Of a stretch of DNA of 43,468 nucleotides, positions 8,382-16,888 are shown in pieces. Both the position numbers and the translations under genes were made by a program. The first letter of the stretch is position 1; each line of letters starts with the position of its first letter. The notes beneath the pieces were generated by a model, which was not told the DNA's origin, ran no database searches, and was given only the letters and a program-made list of their open reading frames with translations. The stretch is taken from IMG/VR virus record IMGVR_UViG_3300044941_000221, positions 1 to 43,468 of that record; one strand, given 5' to 3'. The stretch is from a virus.

Positions 8382-10099
8382 TCTTCCTCCTCGATTTCTT
8401 CCTCGTCTTTAGTGGTGAGCTTCTGCGCATCCTCGCCAGTCACCTTACTTGGACGATGCTTGAGACGATAAGGAACGATCCAAAACGCTCGATACAGAGG
8501 TTGGCCGAACAAGTAACCAACTAGATGGGACTGAAATTTCATTTTGCCAGCCGGGACCAACGTTACATCGCCTACCTTGATCTTGCCCGGTGGCGGAATC
8601 TCGTAGCACACCCGCTCCGCGCCACCGATCCAGTAAATAATCATGCTGCCAGCGTAGCTTTCAATCCATCTTTCTATTCCCGCCTCGTCCGATGCTTCAA
8701 AGGTCGCATCCGCTTTCGATGCGTCAAATGTGCTGTAGCTCAACCCGTTTGGTCCCAGCGTAACCGATGCGCTCGACTTAGCTTCCTCGTGATATTTGAA
8801 GTGCGCTTCGAAATGTAACCAACTGTTGGCGGGTGGGGGGCAGGGATTGTAATACGGTGACAAACCCGTGGGCGTGTTGAATAGGACGTTCGACTGCCCA
8901 GCATGATTCCGAGGGTTGCCATCATCGCATAGATCCACGATTCGATCGTCTTGATGATTGTGCTTCAGTGCTGCAATACCGTAGTCTTCATTCAGATTCT
9001 GGAACGGTCCTAGGATCTTTACAGAATTGTCCCAGTTCGCCCAAGTGAATCCAAGAGGTTGAAACAGGCCTGAGAGACCCATCAAGGAAACGATGTTGGA
9101 ATTTTCCGGACCAATGGTGGTATACCGAAGATTGAAGGAAAACTGATTGCCAAAGAGATCTTCCTCTACGTCCAGACTCTCAAGCATTGTTCTAGCGCCG
9201 TTAACAAGAGCATAGCTCAATCTCGATTCCAAGATAGCGCGAAAAATAAGCCAAGCCGTAACGCGAGGTACTAATGGGCTGAGCGTGATCTGTGCAGAAA
9301 TGGTATTCGCTGAGGAAGCTATATTCCTTCGCGACATTCCCACACGGTGTTTTGCCTGAATATCAATTACGTTGGGTGGAAACGGGTTTGATGTTCGCTT
9401 CTCGGTGTCCACAATCACGAAGTCTGCTCGTCGTTTGTTGGCCGATACGCTCCAAGAAATCTCTCGTGAGAAGTTCTGAGGCTTTTGGAAGCGAACGTAG
9501 CTACGATAGTCATCGACACTATCGGGAATCTCTCGATTGTTGCGTGTCATCGTGATTTCGATGTAGCCAGTGATTCTCCGCGTGGTGTAACCGCTAGCAT
9601 CGATGTCGTACTGGATCGCGTAATTAAACGTTTTAACTCCGGTCACTCTCGGAGTAGATTCGCCATCGCATACGGGAATCGTGGTCTCGCATTCCCAGAC
9701 CAACTCCGCAGAAGCGGTATTTCCGACCGGGAGCCATTGCAGTACTCTGGGCTTTGGACCTCCAGAGATATCCTTTAGCGTCGATCCAGCCGAGGGACTA
9801 TTGATTTCGATGTAGCTGGGCGTAGGCCCAAATCCATCATGCTTGAAAATCAATTGCTTCCCTGGCTTGGAAAGCTTTTGCCGTATCGGATGAATGACCG
9901 GCCCAGCATAAAAGCTGCTATCGGTGTGCACGTTTCCGGGCGAAGCAGGCTCAGCCGCGATGAACGTCTTGGCTCGGATCTGGAATGTGGTTCCGACAAC
10001 GGTTGTTTCCGCTTCGTCATATTCGTAACGCTCGGTCACCTCGTACGAAGTGAGCTCATTGAACTCGTAGCCGTTGTAAATAATCGATGCGTTGGGCAT
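8378..10099 (-). CDS. Large beta-rich tail protein
   Basis: A 573-residue protein immediately downstream of the tape measure gene, the usual place of distal tail or tail-tip proteins. It is predominantly beta-strand by eye, has no membrane segments and ends in a run of acidic residues (E-E-E-I-E-E-E-E). Seven or more isolated cysteines lie mostly in the second half. No motif allows a precise assignment. A Dit-like or first baseplate component is the most likely role by gene order. Confidence 0.55.
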   Translation of the reverse strand: MPNASIIYNGYEFNELTSYEVTERYEYDEAETTVVGTTFQIRAKTFIAAEPASPGNVHTDSSFYAGPVIHPIRQKLSKPGKQLIFKHDGFGPTPSYIEINSPSAGSTLKDISGGPKPRVLQWLPVGNTASAELVWECETTIPVCDGESTPRVTGVKTFNYAIQYDIDASGYTTRRITGYIEITMTRNNREIPDSVDDYRSYVRFQKPQNFSREISWSVSANKRRADFVIVDTEKRTSNPFPPNVIDIQAKHRVGMSRRNIASSANTISAQITLSPLVPRVTAWLIFRAILESRLSYALVNGARTMLESLDVEEDLFGNQFSFNLRYTTIGPENSNIVSLMGLSGLFQPLGFTWANWDNSVKILGPFQNLNEDYGIAALKHNHQDDRIVDLCDDGNPRNHAGQSNVLFNTPTGLSPYYNPCPPPANSWLHFEAHFKYHEEAKSSASVTLGPNGLSYSTFDASKADATFEASDEAGIERWIESYAGSMIIYWIGGAERVCYEIPPPGKIKVGDVTLVPAGKMKFQSHLVGYLFGQPLYRAFWIVPYRLKHRPSKVTGEDAQKLTTKDEEEIEEEE

Positions 10100-11433
10100 T
10101 AGGGCACACCTCCTCCCATCGGAGGTGGATTCGGGGGAGGCATGTTAGGAAAGTTTTGACTCAGAAAGTCTCGCAATTGTTGATCAAATGGATGATTCTG
10201 ATTTGGATTTGGAAAGCCCATGAAATTCCGCATGGATTGCTGAACTCTGTAAGTTGCAAGCATAAAATTCCCCATCGCTATCGCATCATCCTTGGCATCG
10301 AGAGGTGTGAGGGCTGCTTTAATCACTTGCAACATTGCAACAACTTGTGCCCCCAAATCCATCCCAAGGGACATTCCGTCAACGATCTTCGTTAGAGCAG
10401 GCTCGGCTTTGATGAGTAATTGCAGAATTTGCGTCCAAAGCTTTTCCGTACTATCCTGGAATCGCGTATTGGCGTTCTCCAATCGGCCTAGTTGTGGCCC
10501 GATCGCCCTGGCTCTATCCGCCATATTGATAGTGGTGTTCGCCTGTGCTCTCGCCCGAGCTGCCGAGATGTCGCCCGAGAATCCTTCGAGCTCGTCTGCT
10601 GTCGATTTGAACGTCCGATGCAAGGCGTAAGTTGCCGCTACCAAGGCAACAAATGCCGCCACGGTAGCTGCAACGGGAATCGCGACCGCAGCCACTCCTG
10701 CTACGGCCGCACCGCCAGCCGCCGCCGCTCCTCCCGCTCCAGCCCCGGCTCCCGCAGTTGTTCCAGCCGCCCCCGCAGCTCCTGCGCTAGCCGCTCCTGT
10801 CGCCGCTCCTCGTAAACCAAGAGAGGTTGTCGTTCGTGTTAGCCATGCTCCGCCACGTGATTTGACTGCTTGGCCTAGCTTGCTCGCTGCCAACCGTTTG
10901 GCGAACTTGCTAGATCCTACTTTGCGAGCAACCCCAGCAATCTTTGATTTGGTCCGGGAAGCCATCCTTCGCACGGTCGGATTCTGCCATACCTTTGACC
11001 TGCGAACGCGTTGGAATACCGACTGCGCCCGTTTGGGTAGTCGCTGTTCGATCGCGTCGAGAATCTGTTCTGTTGCGGATCGGGTTTGCGTCGAATTCTG
11101 TGTGCCTGGTTGTTTCTCGTCCGGCTTGACTCGCTTTCCCCATTCTTGGATCGCCGTTTCTAATCGACGGGTGAACTCTTCCATCGAGTCAATGGAGATT
11201 GCATCGGAAGTGCGAGCTTCCGATGTTACTTCACCCGGCTTGGCTGTAGTCGGATCCACTTTTCGTGGATCGGTCTCGACTGTAGCAAGCGATTTTGTAG
11301 AACGGTCCGCGCGTGAGCTTGCTACCGTGGGAACGTCGGGATTGTGAACAGTGGGGAGTTGATTGGCTGGCGAAAGGCTTTGGCTCGTATCCGAGGTGCC
11401 ATCGACCAGCCGAATGACCATTTCCGCGGCCAT
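10099..11433 (-). CDS. Tail tape measure protein (short)
   Basis: A 444-residue protein between the tube and chaperone-like genes and the tail proteins. The first 110 residues are polar and Thr/Ser/Pro rich. Residues about 115-195 are basic helices (many R and K). Residues about 195-275 are an Ala/Gly-rich, then strongly hydrophobic segment, as in tape measure proteins whose hydrophobic stretch helps genome entry. The C-terminal part is helical and ends in a Pro/Asn/Gly-rich tail. It is short for the family; at roughly 0.15 nm per residue it would set a tail of about 65 nm. No peptidase or lysozyme domain is visible in it. Confidence 0.7.
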   Translation of the reverse strand: MAAEMVIRLVDGTSDTSQSLSPANQLPTVHNPDVPTVASSRADRSTKSLATVETDPRKVDPTTAKPGEVTSEARTSDAISIDSMEEFTRRLETAIQEWGKRVKPDEKQPGTQNSTQTRSATEQILDAIEQRLPKRAQSVFQRVRRSKVWQNPTVRRMASRTKSKIAGVARKVGSSKFAKRLAASKLGQAVKSRGGAWLTRTTTSLGLRGAATGAASAGAAGAAGTTAGAGAGAGGAAAAGGAAVAGVAAVAIPVAATVAAFVALVAATYALHRTFKSTADELEGFSGDISAARARAQANTTINMADRARAIGPQLGRLENANTRFQDSTEKLWTQILQLLIKAEPALTKIVDGMSLGMDLGAQVVAMLQVIKAALTPLDAKDDAIAMGNFMLATYRVQQSMRNFMGFPNPNQNHPFDQQLRDFLSQNFPNMPPPNPPPMGGGVP

Positions 11434-11443
11434 GGTTCCACCT

Positions 11444-11779
11444 CTACGTGGCTAAGATGGAATGGATTTGGGAATTGACCGCCGTCGACAACTGGATGAA
11501 TTGCGTATTCACGATCTCGTAGACCGCAAAAGCCGCATCGACCGTGCAGTTGTGCAAGCCAAGCTCGTGGAGCGTAGACGCGAAGGCCTGAAGGAACTGA
11601 GGAGTGGGAGACACGACTTTATCGTCACCCAACTTTCGCAATCCAAACTTGACCTCGAGTTCCTCCGCCGTGAGCTTGATTGTCAGAATGTCGTACTCCC
11701 AGCGGAAAACGCCTTCCGATGTTTGCACCTCAAACGCTCGTTTCCCGTTGTCGAGTTTAAGAACTGGGGTTTGATTCAT
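11444..11779 (-). CDS. Probable tail assembly chaperone
   Basis: A 111-residue protein between the tube gene and the tape measure gene, the canonical place of the tail chaperone. It begins with a beta hairpin (L-K-L-D-N-G-K-R-A-F-E-V-Q-T) followed by helices, as in several chaperone families. Only 10 bases separate it from the tape measure start, so there is no room for the usual long frameshifted second product. Confidence 0.55.
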   Translation of the reverse strand: MNQTPVLKLDNGKRAFEVQTSEGVFRWEYDILTIKLTAEELEVKFGLRKLGDDKVVSPTPQFLQAFASTLHELGLHNCTVDAAFAVYEIVNTQFIQLSTAVNSQIHSILAT

Positions 11780-11782
11780 GGA

Positions 11783-12325
11783 TTAAGTCTCCGTTCCGAA
11801 TTCGCCACCGACCGTGAACGATTCCCCTTGAACCCACTGCGACGGATAGTGTCGGAACATCACGGGGATGTCTCGGAGGTTGCTGTTGAAGGCTTGACGG
11901 ATCTGTTGCCCATCGGCAGCCACTGTTCTAGGAAGTGTGCGAGTCAAAGGAGTGATCGAAGCTTTGCCTGTGACTCCGTTTTGGTTAATTACTGAAGCGG
12001 TGAGAAGCGATGTTGCCACCAGGGGGCGTGCAATCCCGTGCTTCACATCCATCAAGCCGACGTAACCGCCATGAAGCGACGTCACAGCGTTCGCCCCTTG
12101 GTAAGGGTTCATAATGTCATGCATGGCAGCCGCGTCGGCTTCAAGAAACGTGACCATCGACGTCAAACCCGTCCCTCGATAGATTCCTTCCTGAGGTGCA
12201 TCTCCGAACCAATCTCCACTGATTAATCGCTTGAATATCTCTTGGCGGAACTCAATCCCGTTTTCGGTTTGGCCACAAACCTTCCCGTTGTAGACCAACA
12301 AGTATGAACCGGCGATAAACGACAT
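11783..12325 (-). CDS. Probable major tail tube protein
   Basis: A 180-residue protein of the size and beta-rich style of tail tube proteins (S-Y-L-L-V-Y-N-G-K-V at the start, a central D-V-K-H-G segment and a G-E-S-F-T-V-G-G-E-F end). It precedes the chaperone-like gene and follows the tail completion genes, as expected. No sheath-sized gene lies next to it, which argues for a non-contractile tail. Confidence 0.6.
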   Translation of the reverse strand: MSFIAGSYLLVYNGKVCGQTENGIEFRQEIFKRLISGDWFGDAPQEGIYRGTGLTSMVTFLEADAAAMHDIMNPYQGANAVTSLHGGYVGLMDVKHGIARPLVATSLLTASVINQNGVTGKASITPLTRTLPRTVAADGQQIRQAFNSNLRDIPVMFRHYPSQWVQGESFTVGGEFGTET

Positions 12326-12345
12326 AATGCTTTACTCCCTGAGGA

Positions 12346-12774
12346 TTAGGTGTGTAGTTGAATGCCCGACCGAGCAGGCGCATTGATTTTGTTTGCTTCG
12401 ATCAGGCAATCGACACAGTTACAGATCGATCGATCGTCCGTCGCAACCTCGTGATTCGTGAGGGTCGAGATCCCATGCCGTTTCGATTTAGTATCACAAG
12501 CAATTCGATATCTGAGACCACCTACTCCCTCGAATGGTCCTACGCGATCTCGGATCATCAAATGAACCTTCGCCTTAATGCCAACCATCGGAGGTTTGCA
12601 CGCACCGCATTTCGGACACGGGGAAAGAGAGTGTTCGATCTCCCATTCGAATTCTTCTCCATTCTCCGCACACTCTGGGTTCGCGCAAAACGCGAATTGC
12701 CTTTGCTTGATGGATCGCTCATCAGGGATTACGACTCCGCTAGCGTTGGGATTAAAAGGAACTGGCTTGATCAT
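12346..12774 (-). CDS. Zinc-ribbon protein in the tail module
   Basis: A 142-residue protein with two cysteine pairs of the rubredoxin/zinc-ribbon kind: C-A-N-P-E-C near residue 30 and C-P-K-C-G-A-C near residue 53. A further C-N-C-V-D-C lies near residue 121. The intervening part is beta-rich. It sits between the tail terminator-like gene and the tube gene, with a four-base overlap upstream, so it is probably structural or an assembly factor. A DNA- or RNA-binding role cannot be excluded. Confidence 0.6.
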   Translation of the reverse strand: MIKPVPFNPNASGVVIPDERSIKQRQFAFCANPECAENGEEFEWEIEHSLSPCPKCGACKPPMVGIKAKVHLMIRDRVGPFEGVGGLRYRIACDTKSKRHGISTLTNHEVATDDRSICNCVDCLIEANKINAPARSGIQLHT

Positions 12775-13355
12775 ATGGATCTGTGCATCGGTGGAGTTTG
12801 TACAACGTGTTGTATGCGACGGCAGCGACCAAAGTAGGCGGATCGAGCCATAGCGGTATAAGGTGTTGTTCCGTTTAGCGTCACTTTGTTTGCGTCATAG
12901 GTTTCGGTTGAAACCATTCGGGGTTTGGAATCTACGCGAGTCAACCTCAACAACTCAGTGAATGGATCGGAACCAGGTACCTGCTGTTCCATGTAGTGAT
13001 TGGTGAGTGAAAACAAGTCCAATTGCCAATCCAATACTTTGATTATCTGAGTAAGCAGCTGATTGACTCCCGTCAATTGATTCAGGAAAATCGATCGTCT
13101 ACGATCTCGAGGAACTGCCGTGGACCGAACAAGAACCAAAACTTGGACCGCATGTAGGGAATCGTGCACTCCTTCTGCTCTCTGGTGGTTTGGACCTGGA
13201 TCGCATCCGGCTGGAATGACGGCCACGTACCGATCCTTTGCAATTGCGGGAATCTGTTCGTCATATTCGCAATCGCATTCGACCTCAGATAGTTGAAGCT
13301 TTCCTCGGATCGTATCGCGGACCGCTTCGAGAAGTGCAACTTCGCCGTCAATCAT
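12771..13355 (-). CDS. Probable tail terminator / tail completion protein
   Basis: A 194-residue protein that overlaps its neighbours by four bases on each side. It starts with a helix (A-V-R-D-T-I-R-G-K-L) followed by strands with A-V-I-P-A-G-C-D, and in the middle has a positively charged helix. This is the size range and place of gp37-like or gpU-like proteins that cap the tail tube and join it to the head. The assignment rests on position and general build. Confidence 0.5.
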   Translation of the reverse strand: MIDGEVALLEAVRDTIRGKLQLSEVECDCEYDEQIPAIAKDRYVAVIPAGCDPGPNHQRAEGVHDSLHAVQVLVLVRSTAVPRDRRRSIFLNQLTGVNQLLTQIIKVLDWQLDLFSLTNHYMEQQVPGSDPFTELLRLTRVDSKPRMVSTETYDANKVTLNGTTPYTAMARSAYFGRCRRIQHVVQTPPMHRSI

Positions 13356-14179
13356 GCTGCCGCTCCTCCGCTCCGATCAAAATAGATCTGCAAAGCCCTC
13401 GGAATGATTTTTATCACAGTTGATTCCCAGCGTGCCTGCCATGCGCTGGGAATCTCTTTTGGTAAGAATGGTCGCGTGCGATTCTGATAGTCCGCGTAGG
13501 CCACATTCGAGCCCACAACGATCCCATCCGACAAGGCACGAAAGATCTGTTGATCACCTCCTTCCCCAGTAGGCTGTTGATAATCCGATCCATCAGGCGA
13601 AACCGTTCCAGGACTGAGCGAATTGAACAAAACGCCGGTATCTCGCAGCATGTCGACTTGTCGATTTCCAAAGACCTCGAGCTTTGTCCTCGCTCCCTCG
13701 GATTTGATCACATTCCAAGCGTGACCCGCCGCGATTTGCTTAGCCTGTGCAATATCGTAACGAGCTGCCATCGCGGCCAGCGTTTGCGAATACACTTTGT
13801 TCCATCGCTTTTGCTGTTGAGCGGTAAGGATGCCACCCTTTCCACCCACTCCCCTGGAATGACTGCGATCGAGCCCAGCTGCCTTCTTGAGAGCGGTTTT
13901 CTCTCCAGGTCCAAAGCGTCGACCGTAGGCCAAATAAGCTGGTGACAACGGAGGCCACTTGACGCCATCCTCTCCCACTCCCCCTCGAGATTTTCGAATA
14001 AAGTCTGCCTGGATGTCGGTTAAGGCCTGAAAGCCCAGAACGAAGAATACGCTCCGAGCGATCTGAAAGTTGTCGGGATGTCGACCGGTTAACATGGCCA
14101 CGAAAGAACGCAGTGCATGCCTCGCCTGCTCGCTCTTGCCTCGGAATACGATTTCAGTAGACACGGCCATCCCTCGCAT
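13352..14179 (-). CDS. Virion morphogenesis protein, Mu gpG type
   Basis: A 275-residue protein of the phage virion morphogenesis family. The typical block is seen early: F-I-R-K-S-R-G-G-V-G-E-D-G, then K-W-P-P-L-S-P-A-Y followed by arginines. Mu gpG acts in head or tail completion. A ~90-residue insertion separates this block from the D-T-G-V-L-F-N-S-L segment that normally follows soon after, so the protein is longer than most relatives. It overlaps the gp36-like gene upstream by 26 bases. Confidence 0.75.
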   Translation of the reverse strand: MRGMAVSTEIVFRGKSEQARHALRSFVAMLTGRHPDNFQIARSVFFVLGFQALTDIQADFIRKSRGGVGEDGVKWPPLSPAYLAYGRRFGPGEKTALKKAAGLDRSHSRGVGGKGGILTAQQQKRWNKVYSQTLAAMAARYDIAQAKQIAAGHAWNVIKSEGARTKLEVFGNRQVDMLRDTGVLFNSLSPGTVSPDGSDYQQPTGEGGDQQIFRALSDGIVVGSNVAYADYQNRTRPFLPKEIPSAWQARWESTVIKIIPRALQIYFDRSGGAAA

Positions 14180-14675
14180 ATCCCGCCATGTTGCGGTGCA
14201 GTGGAGTGACGATCTGAGAACTGGAGCCCTGCTTGACTCGGATCTTTCTTGCCGAGTGACGGCGATCGACGACTAGATTCGATAGCGTTGGGGCAAAGCT
14301 CTTGCCTACCAAAAGATTGCCATCTTCGTCAATCAACGACATGCGACCGTGCGCGATGTCATCGAGCAGCCCGTCTCGATCGACGATCTCCCGATATCGC
14401 ATTTCGATCGATTCTGGGATCGGATTGCCCCGCCGCGTGCAGAGTGTTCGGATCGCGACGATGGTCGCGTACTCTCGAATGACGGGAACCGTGGCAAGTG
14501 CGACCAAGGTAAACAGCTTTGCGAGCTTACCACCAACGAACCCAGTTCCGAAGACTACGCAAGAATTGACCAGATTCTCATCCTCGAAACCGTCATTATT
14601 GTGATCGGAGAACGCAACGATGCCCGCTTGACTCAATGCGTCCTGCATTTCTTGCGCTGAAGTAAGTGGGATCAT
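14154..14675 (-). CDS. Head-tail connector, gp36-like (DUF1320 type)
   Basis: A 173-residue protein. It has the pattern of gp36-like connectors: an initial strand and helix, a small hydrophobic helix with V-P-V-I-R-E-Y-A-T-I-V-A, R-T-L-C-T-R-R-G-N-P, then E-M-R-Y-R-E-I-V and a final D-I-A-H-G-R-M-S-L segment. It is the first gene after the intrinsic terminator behind the capsid gene, so its level is probably well below that of the capsid protein. A 35-residue basic C-terminal tail is additional to the family. Confidence 0.7.
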   Translation of the reverse strand: MIPLTSAQEMQDALSQAGIVAFSDHNNDGFEDENLVNSCVVFGTGFVGGKLAKLFTLVALATVPVIREYATIVAIRTLCTRRGNPIPESIEMRYREIVDRDGLLDDIAHGRMSLIDEDGNLLVGKSFAPTLSNLVVDRRHSARKIRVKQGSSSQIVTPLHRNMAGYARDGRVY

Positions 14676-14695
14676 TGCTGCGTTCCTGTGTGTAT

Positions 14696-14732
14696 AAAAA
14701 GCAAGCCGTGGAAGGGAACTTCGACGGCTTGC
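14696..14732 (-). terminator. Rho-independent terminator behind the major capsid gene
   Basis: On the minus strand a nine-base stem (GCAAGCCGT paired with ACGGCTTGC) with a further four-base inner stem is followed at once by TTTTT. It lies 60 bases behind the capsid stop codon and 20 bases before the next gene. It should make the capsid transcript by far the most abundant and lower expression of connector and tail genes. Confidence 0.85.
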
Positions 14733-14792
14733 CTGCCAATGTCGGTTGCGAAACTGCGACGTCTGGCTGTGGTTCTAACGGGCGATTGATGA

Positions 14793-15953
14793 CTAGAAAA
14801 TCAAATCAGCAAACGCAATCGCTGTGGGGACGTGAATGACTGGCATCGCGTTATCGAGGAAGTAAACCTCGGTGGCGGTCGGGTTGCTCTTCTTGACGTA
14901 CCAAGAGGAGAATCCGGTGCGAAGTGTTTCCGGTCCACCGTCGAATTCGGCTACAGGTTCGGATCCTTCGTAGATTGCGACCGTTCCATCGTCTGGTTCG
15001 AATCCGCAGAAGATGCCTTTACCGGCTGGAACAATTTGCTGTTCGCCATCATCGAGAACAACATGCTCGTCGGTGATGTAGAACGTGCATTGAGGCTGGC
15101 TGACAATCTTGGCAATCTTGACGTTCTTCATGGTGACAGCAACTTTGTTGTTGATGTCGACCTTCAAAGTTTCGAAGGGCGGATTGGCAATGCCCGCTAG
15201 TCCACGAATCTGATCGTTGTTGATAATCGCTGACCATACGTTCCCAGGCAAAATCCCTGCCCGTAGAGCCCCACCGCAAAGCTTTTGGAAACCGGTGTTG
15301 ATGCCGTCTAAATGATCGTTGATCTTAGTCGCAGGGTTCGCCCAGGAAGCCGTAATGATGTTGCCCGCTCCCAGCATGTTGAGCTGACCGAGGTTTCCAG
15401 CTGGGAGCTGGTTGGAAACGTTTTGGCCGGAAGTGAACGACCAATTGACGTCTTCGCCAGATTTTCTGGCTTTTAGTGTGGACCGAAGCGCACCAATCAG
15501 AGCTGCTTTCCGCCAGTTGGCAGCTTGTTGAGCTTTTACTCTCGTTTGCATCTCGATCATGCGTCGCCCCATCAAGTCGCGTTGAGCAGGATCGTTGATA
15601 AGTCCGAGATTGTGGAACGTTTCGGCCAAGAGCTTGATCGAATCGTACATTCGTGGATAGGTAAACGGAACAGTTTGAACGTCCTGCAAACCCGATTGTG
15701 CAGCCGCAGTTCCCGGAGCACGTCCTTTTGCCACGGTTCGACTGTTGTTGAAAACGTTGAAGGCTCCATTTCGACCATGCCCAAAGTTTAGTACGTTTAC
15801 CCCTTTCGCAATATCGTTCTCAGAGTCGAAAAGCGGATCGGAAGTATCGGCACCGTGATTGACACCGAAAAGGTTGAGAAGCCACTCGGATACCGCCGCT
15901 TGCTGGCTGATAACGTTGGTGAGGACTTGTGGAGCTAACAGTGGAAAGTACAT
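14793..15953 (-). CDS. Major capsid protein
   Basis: A 386-residue protein of the right length and place for an HK97-fold capsid protein, after the decoration protein and before the connector. The N-terminal 90 residues are typical of planctomycete-phage capsids (F-P-L-L-A-P-Q-V-L-T-N, then a V-P-F-T-Y-P-R-M-Y-D-S segment). A long central helix (residues about 120-155) fits the spine helix, followed by a beta-rich P-domain and C-terminal strand. A strong terminator directly behind the gene supports high expression. The assignment is from gene order and build rather than a named motif. Confidence 0.8.
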   Translation of the reverse strand: MYFPLLAPQVLTNVISQQAAVSEWLLNLFGVNHGADTSDPLFDSENDIAKGVNVLNFGHGRNGAFNVFNNSRTVAKGRAPGTAAAQSGLQDVQTVPFTYPRMYDSIKLLAETFHNLGLINDPAQRDLMGRRMIEMQTRVKAQQAANWRKAALIGALRSTLKARKSGEDVNWSFTSGQNVSNQLPAGNLGQLNMLGAGNIITASWANPATKINDHLDGINTGFQKLCGGALRAGILPGNVWSAIINNDQIRGLAGIANPPFETLKVDINNKVAVTMKNVKIAKIVSQPQCTFYITDEHVVLDDGEQQIVPAGKGIFCGFEPDDGTVAIYEGSEPVAEFDGGPETLRTGFSSWYVKKSNPTATEVYFLDNAMPVIHVPTAIAFADLIF

Positions 15954-16001
15954 AATCGATTCTCTTTCTTTTCTTCAATTCCTTGAATTCAAATCTGAAA
16001 A

Positions 16002-16844
16002 CTACGGAACGAGTTCGTAGCTCAACAAAACATCAATGTGGGTTGCGGTAGCGAGATTGGATCCCGTTTTTGCAATCGAGACTGGCGTGTTTGCATCGTT
16101 CGGCGCAAAGGACGCGCCGCCTGCTAGGATCGCCGCGTTTGCTGCACCAGCCCTTAACAATGTGTTTTGCGTCAAACCTGCAACAGCAGCTGCGAGAAGA
16201 TTGACGGAAGCGGTTGCCTGAGTGCCTCGAATGTCGACACTCGTTGCCGAGGCGGCGTTTCCACCAATCGCGATTAGTGACGCATCGATCAATCGGTAAC
16301 GCATACCGGGAACCGCTGGAAGTAGCTCAAAGCCTGCGTTGACTTGTGCAGTCGTAACGCGAGTGCGCAAAGCTTGGACCGTTGAAACCTGTGGATACTG
16401 GAGTTCGTCATCCAGGAGGAATCGACCTCTTAATTGTCGACGAATCGCAGCTTCGTCCGGGTGGCCGATGATCGATACGCCCTTGTAGAACAAGTTCTTG
16501 GTCTTGAGTGGGGCTTTAATCACCACGGGAGCAAATGCCTTCACCGATCGCCCGATGCCGTCGATCAGAGGAGTTTCTTCCTTCATGGGACCGATGAGGT
16601 TTTGAGTACCATCGGTCGCCGCAACATCGAATTCCTTTAGCTCACCGGTCGCGACAACTCGTCCCATGAGCAAACCAGGACGTAGAACCTTTGGCATGTT
16701 CGATCCCAAATCCGAAGCATCCGAAGATACATAGAAGTCCATATCGATTACTTCGGAGCGAGTTCCGCCCCAAATGAATTGATTGGTCTGCGATGAAGCG
16801 GATGCACCTACGCCTGGAGCCGCGAATCCTAAGTTCGATAACAT
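16002..16844 (-). CDS. Head decoration protein with a C-terminal extension
   Basis: A 280-residue protein. Residues about 50-130 match the style of lambda gpD-like decoration proteins: L-R-P-G-L-L-M-G-R-V-V-A-T-G-E-L, then a D-G-T-Q-N-L-I-G segment and a V-V-I-K-A-P strand. The C-terminal half (from about residue 155) is Ala/Thr/Asn rich and beta-like, as in capsid spikes, and is absent from gpD itself. It would bind the capsid lattice and present this extra domain outside. Confidence 0.7.
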   Translation of the reverse strand: MLSNLGFAAPGVGASASSQTNQFIWGGTRSEVIDMDFYVSSDASDLGSNMPKVLRPGLLMGRVVATGELKEFDVAATDGTQNLIGPMKEETPLIDGIGRSVKAFAPVVIKAPLKTKNLFYKGVSIIGHPDEAAIRRQLRGRFLLDDELQYPQVSTVQALRTRVTTAQVNAGFELLPAVPGMRYRLIDASLIAIGGNAASATSVDIRGTQATASVNLLAAAVAGLTQNTLLRAGAANAAILAGGASFAPNDANTPVSIAKTGSNLATATHIDVLLSYELVP

Positions 16845-16888
16845 GATTTAACCTCGATAATCCCCAAAATGAACTGGATTGTTGAATA

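Noticed and set aside
10600-10850. A collagen-like or repeat protein from the Ala/Gly-rich stretch
   Set aside because: The stretch lies inside a tape measure-like protein and grades into a hydrophobic segment typical of that family.
11444-11779. A frameshifted tail chaperone pair (G/GT type)
   Set aside because: Only ten bases separate this gene from the tape measure start and no second product of reasonable size fits.
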